The notes beneath the pieces were generated by a model. It had not been told where the DNA came from. It worked only from the letters and a program-made list of their open reading frames with translations, and ran no database searches. Shown here piece by piece: positions 40,759 to 42,999 of a DNA stretch of 42,999 nt. The stretch comes from an uncultured Alphaproteobacteria bacterium (GTDB lineage Bacteria; Pseudomonadota; Alphaproteobacteria; HIMB59; GCA-002718135). Position 1 is the first letter of the stretch. Each line of letters starts with the position of its first letter. Both the position numbers and the translations under genes were made by a program. Location: the NCBI GenBank assembly GCA_902628835.1, contig CACOPD010000009.1:1-42999 (forward strand), given 5' to 3'.

Positions 40759-41776
40759 TTAGAAGACCTACTGATACAGCGTAATATGATGAACAATTGT
40801 AATAAAGAATATTTTTGTAATTTGGATAAACTATGAACATTCTACCGTCTATCCCATCTGGTATTATTAATCTAGCTTCTAAATCATCTCTTTTGGGTAA
40901 AGGATCTCCATTAATTTTTGTAAATCCTAATTTTGACCATTCCGATAATATTTTTGGAATTGATCTACGTTTAACCGCACCACAACCTTTAGGATTAATT
41001 TGCTTTATAGAATCAAAAAAAGATGAAGAAATATTTTTAGGCGGAAGTACTTCTCTTCCCCAAGTACTATCATTAGACCAAGGATTTTTATCTAGTGAAG
41101 TTAAATAATTTGCAGTGCTAGCAAAGGCATCAGCATAACTGTTCCATATATCAATACCATTGCCATCCCAGTCATATGCACTTTCTAAAAAGGTTGTAGG
41201 AATCATTTGAGTCATTCCAACTGCCCCGCCCCAACTACCTTTTAGTTCTCCACTAGGAACAAGATTTTTATCTAGAATTTCAAGAGCTGCAAATAATTGT
41301 TTTTTATAGAAATCACTTCTTCTTCTATCAAATGCAAGAGTCGTTATTGCAATTATGGAATTAATTTTTCCTTGATTTCTTCCATAATAACTTTCCATAC
41401 CTAATACAGCTACTATAAATCTAGGCTGTATTTTAAAATGTTCTCCAATTTCTTTTAATAAATCTTCGTATTTTTTTAAAAAATTTTTTCCCGCAAATAT
41501 TTTATCTTTTGTAATTGTATAAAATAAATACTCATCTAAAGTCATTGTGGATGCTGGTTGGCATCGATCACGCATAATAATTTTACTTTGTGGCTTAATA
41601 TTATTTAATTGTTTTGAGATAGTATTTTGACTAATGCCTATTTCTAAGGCCTCTTTTTTAATTTTTGAAAGCCAACTATTCCATTCTTCATCAGTGGGCA
41701 TTTTTGGTTTTTCACAATCTGCCGAGTAGAGATTAAATGATATAAATAAAAATAATATTACAAACCTAAAAATCAT
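40739..41776 (-). CDS. mltB: Lytic murein transglycosylase B
   Basis: 345 residues with a cleaved signal peptide (MIFRFVILFLFISFNLYSA) and the SLT_2 domain. Catalytic Glu128 lies in AVLGMESYYGRNQG; GSWGGAVGMTQMIPTTFLES and the DWDGNGIDIWNSYADAFAST stretch are the next family motifs. No lipobox is seen, so it is probably soluble periplasmic. It cleaves glycan strands to give 1,6-anhydro-muropeptides. As the first gene of the mltB-rlpA-dacC-tmk-holB-metG-tatD series, its promoter would lie in the 93 nt before tRNA-Ser. Confidence 0.95.
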   Translation of the reverse strand: MIFRFVILFLFISFNLYSADCEKPKMPTDEEWNSWLSKIKKEALEIGISQNTISKQLNNIKPQSKIIMRDRCQPASTMTLDEYLFYTITKDKIFAGKNFLKKYEDLLKEIGEHFKIQPRFIVAVLGMESYYGRNQGKINSIIAITTLAFDRRRSDFYKKQLFAALEILDKNLVPSGELKGSWGGAVGMTQMIPTTFLESAYDWDGNGIDIWNSYADAFASTANYLTSLDKNPWSNDSTWGREVLPPKNISSSFFDSIKQINPKGCGAVKRRSIPKILSEWSKLGFTKINGDPLPKRDDLEARLIIPDGIDGRMFIVYPNYKNILYYNCSSYYAVSVGLLSDKISN

Positions 41777-41830
41777 TATATAAAAATACCAAAACTATCG
41801 TTAATTAGGAAATGATATATACTTAATATT

Positions 41831-41857
41831 TTGACATTTTTATGTTGAAACTATAGT
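41831..41857 (+). promoter_or_regulatory. Sigma-70-type promoter of tRNA-Ser
   Basis: TTGACA (41831-41836) and TATAGT (41852-41857) are separated by 15 nt, a little short of the 16-18 optimum. The predicted start would be about 41864, just before the tRNA 5' end at 41870. An alternative -35 (TTTTGA at 41829) gives 17 nt. Confidence 0.5.
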
Positions 41858-41869
41858 AAGCTCTTAAAC

Positions 41870-41959
41870 GGAGAGATGGCTGAGCGGTTGAAAGCACTGG
41901 TCTTGAAAACCAGCAACGGGGCAACTCGTTCGTGAGTTCGAATCTCACTCTCTCCGCCA
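41870..41959 (+). tRNA. tRNA-Ser (anticodon UGA), CCA encoded
   Basis: The 7-bp acceptor stem GGAGAGA/TCTCTCC, an anticodon arm CTGGT-CTTGAAA-ACCAG (anticodon TGA), the long class-II variable arm (about AACGGGGCAACTCGTT), a T arm GTGAG-TTCGAAT-CTCAC, discriminator G (41956) and encoded CCA (41957-41959) are all visible. It is a class II tRNA of 90 nt. Confidence 0.97.
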
Positions 41960-41974
41960 TTTTTAATAAAGATA

Positions 41975-42999
41975 TTAATTATTTTCAAATAACCATAATT
42001 TATCTTGAGCTAAAAAAAATATTTTACCATTATCTGGATGAATTTTAATATCTCTTATTCTTCCTATTTCATTTTTAAATATAATTTCTTCTTTTACATT
42101 ATCTAAATCAGTAAAATCTAATGAGCGTAAAGATTGATCTTTTAAAGATGTTATTAGTGCTAATCCTATAAATTCAGGAAATTCTTCTCCATCATATATT
42201 GAGATTGCACTAACAGCAATTGATGGAACCCAGTAATGAATTGCTTTCGTATAACCTGGCAACCATTGAGGACCAATTTTGGAATTATTATAATTAGTTC
42301 CACCCCAACCCAATATTTTCCAACCATAATTTTCACCCTTTTTTACTTCACCAAACCAATCACCACCTTTTGCTCCGTGATTACTAATATAAATTTTATT
42401 ATCAAAAGGTGAGATAGACATTCCTTGAGGATTTCTTACACCGATTTGATATATTTCGGGTAACCACGTTTCTTGTGAAATGTAGTGAGGGTTATCTTTA
42501 GGTGAAGTTCCATCTAATTTAATTCGGATGATACTTCCAGGATGTTGTTTTGCATCCTGAGCTATCATTCCTTTCCCTCTTTCGCCCACAGATGCATATA
42601 AATAATCATCATGAATAGCTATTCTAGAACCAAAGTGATAAGGAGATCTTATAGGTGGATTAGCTCTAAAAATGTTTTCAAAATCTAAGAAATTTAAATC
42701 TAAATCAGCTTTTGCAATAGATGTGGTTGAAGGACTAAATAATTTATCATCAATCTTTTCGGAGTAGGATATAAAAATCTGATCATTATAAAAGTAAACA
42801 TCTAAAAGACCTCCTTGAGAATTTTTATCTCTAATAAAATTTAAGTTGTGATCTATTGAAGTAATCTTGTTATTTTGAATATCAAACAGCTTAATTTTTC
42901 CTGTTTTTTCACTTATTAAAATCTGATTATTATTTATAAATGTGAAACTCCAAGGAGAACTTAAGTTTGATTTTAAAATTTCAAGCTTATATTTGCTGT
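41975..42999 (-). CDS. PQQ-dependent aldose sugar dehydrogenase (YliI/Asd type), C-terminal part
   Basis: The frame is open from the window edge to the stop at 41975, at least 341 residues; the N-terminus lies outside. A propeller repeat pattern is clear: SPWSFTFINNNQILISEKTG, SQGGLLDVYFYND, HFGSRIAIHDDYLYASVGER, PEIYQIGVRNPQGMSISP, YISNHGAKGGDWFGEV and KKGENYGWKILGWG. These match soluble PQQ-type aldose sugar dehydrogenases, periplasmic enzymes oxidising aldoses at C1 to lactones. A GTG at 42589 is in the middle of the frame, not the start. The gene converges with nothing; it lies 15 nt after tRNA-Ser on the other strand. Confidence 0.88.
   Translation of the reverse strand, partial: SKYKLEILKSNLSSPWSFTFINNNQILISEKTGKIKLFDIQNNKITSIDHNLNFIRDKNSQGGLLDVYFYNDQIFISYSEKIDDKLFSPSTTSIAKADLDLNFLDFENIFRANPPIRSPYHFGSRIAIHDDYLYASVGERGKGMIAQDAKQHPGSIIRIKLDGTSPKDNPHYISQETWLPEIYQIGVRNPQGMSISPFDNKIYISNHGAKGGDWFGEVKKGENYGWKILGWGGTNYNNSKIGPQWLPGYTKAIHYWVPSIAVSAISIYDGEEFPEFIGLALITSLKDQSLRSLDFTDLDNVKEEIIFKNEIGRIRDIKIHPDNGKIFFLAQDKLWLFENN

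Noticed and set aside
40013..41108. Plus-strand frames antisense to rlpA and mltB (40013-40264 and 40833-41108)
   Set aside because: Both overlap fully with strongly supported genes; the Ser/Ile-rich first one mirrors the acidic linker of RlpA.
41975..42589. A complete 204-residue gene starting at GTG 42589
   Set aside because: The frame continues upstream without a stop to the window edge and encodes conserved propeller segments such as SRIAIHDDYLYASVGER, so this is an internal codon of a longer, partial gene.
1..42999. CRISPR arrays, insertion sequences, prophage or integrase genes, attachment sites
   Set aside because: No regularly spaced direct repeats, transposase, recombinase or phage motifs were seen; both tRNA genes are intact without adjoining duplicated ends.

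Overview
The window is strongly AT-rich, densely packed DNA from what looks like a streamlined, probably marine alphaproteobacterium of the SAR11/HIMB59 kind. This placement is inference. It rests on base composition, very short intergenic gaps, many 1-20 nt gene overlaps (including overlapping convergent ends), a bacterial phosphatidylcholine synthase of the type common in Alphaproteobacteria, and the envelope/housekeeping order mltB-rlpA-dacC-tmk-holB-metG-tatD-MBL. No mobile elements, CRISPR arrays, rRNA or clear pseudogenes were seen.

Layout. 1-500: the tail of a membrane protein and a stand-alone DUF2470 protein. 523-7332 (minus strand): a sugar-uptake operon with a small two-TM protein, an FGGY carbohydrate kinase, a solute-binding protein and two permeases but no ATPase. 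It runs into two small cytosolic proteins, tRNA-Arg(CCU), dimethylarginine dimethylaminohydrolase (DDAH) and a YczE-type membrane protein. 7426-10268: small uncharacterised membrane proteins, an IsdG-type heme monooxygenase-like protein, an ABM-like protein and phosphatidylcholine synthase. 10365-15623: MutT, a photolyase-related flavoprotein, a glycine-zipper lipoprotein, a secreted EF-hand protein, a renalase-like FAD oxidoreductase and a YugP-type zinc peptidase.

15643-19725 (minus strand) is the most interesting block. Three overlapping genes encode a TTC38-like helical repeat protein, a protein resembling D-apionate lactonase (ApnL), and a Gfo/Idh/MocA dehydrogenase resembling D-apiose dehydrogenase (ApsD). 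Dehydrogenase plus lactonase would turn the branched pentose D-apiose into D-apionate. The sugar ABC system at the left and the hydroxyacid dehydrogenase, SMP-30 lactonase and PQQ sugar dehydrogenase at the right suggest a lifestyle that uses and oxidises sugars.

19908-29000 is accessory: YjbQ, four EamA/DMT permeases, two Fe(II)/2-oxoglutarate dioxygenases, an HDAC-fold deacetylase, DUF3147, an orphan tungstate-binding protein and several unknowns. 29035-30423 is SelO. From 41776 down to 30424, twelve minus-strand genes with gaps of 0-29 nt or overlaps run from mltB through tmk, holB and metG to an NAD hydroxyacid dehydrogenase, SMP-30 lactonase, pterin carbinolamine dehydratase and M81 metallopeptidase. 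They could form one transcript or a few nested ones. tRNA-Ser(UGA) and the C-terminal part of a soluble PQQ-dependent aldose dehydrogenase close the window.
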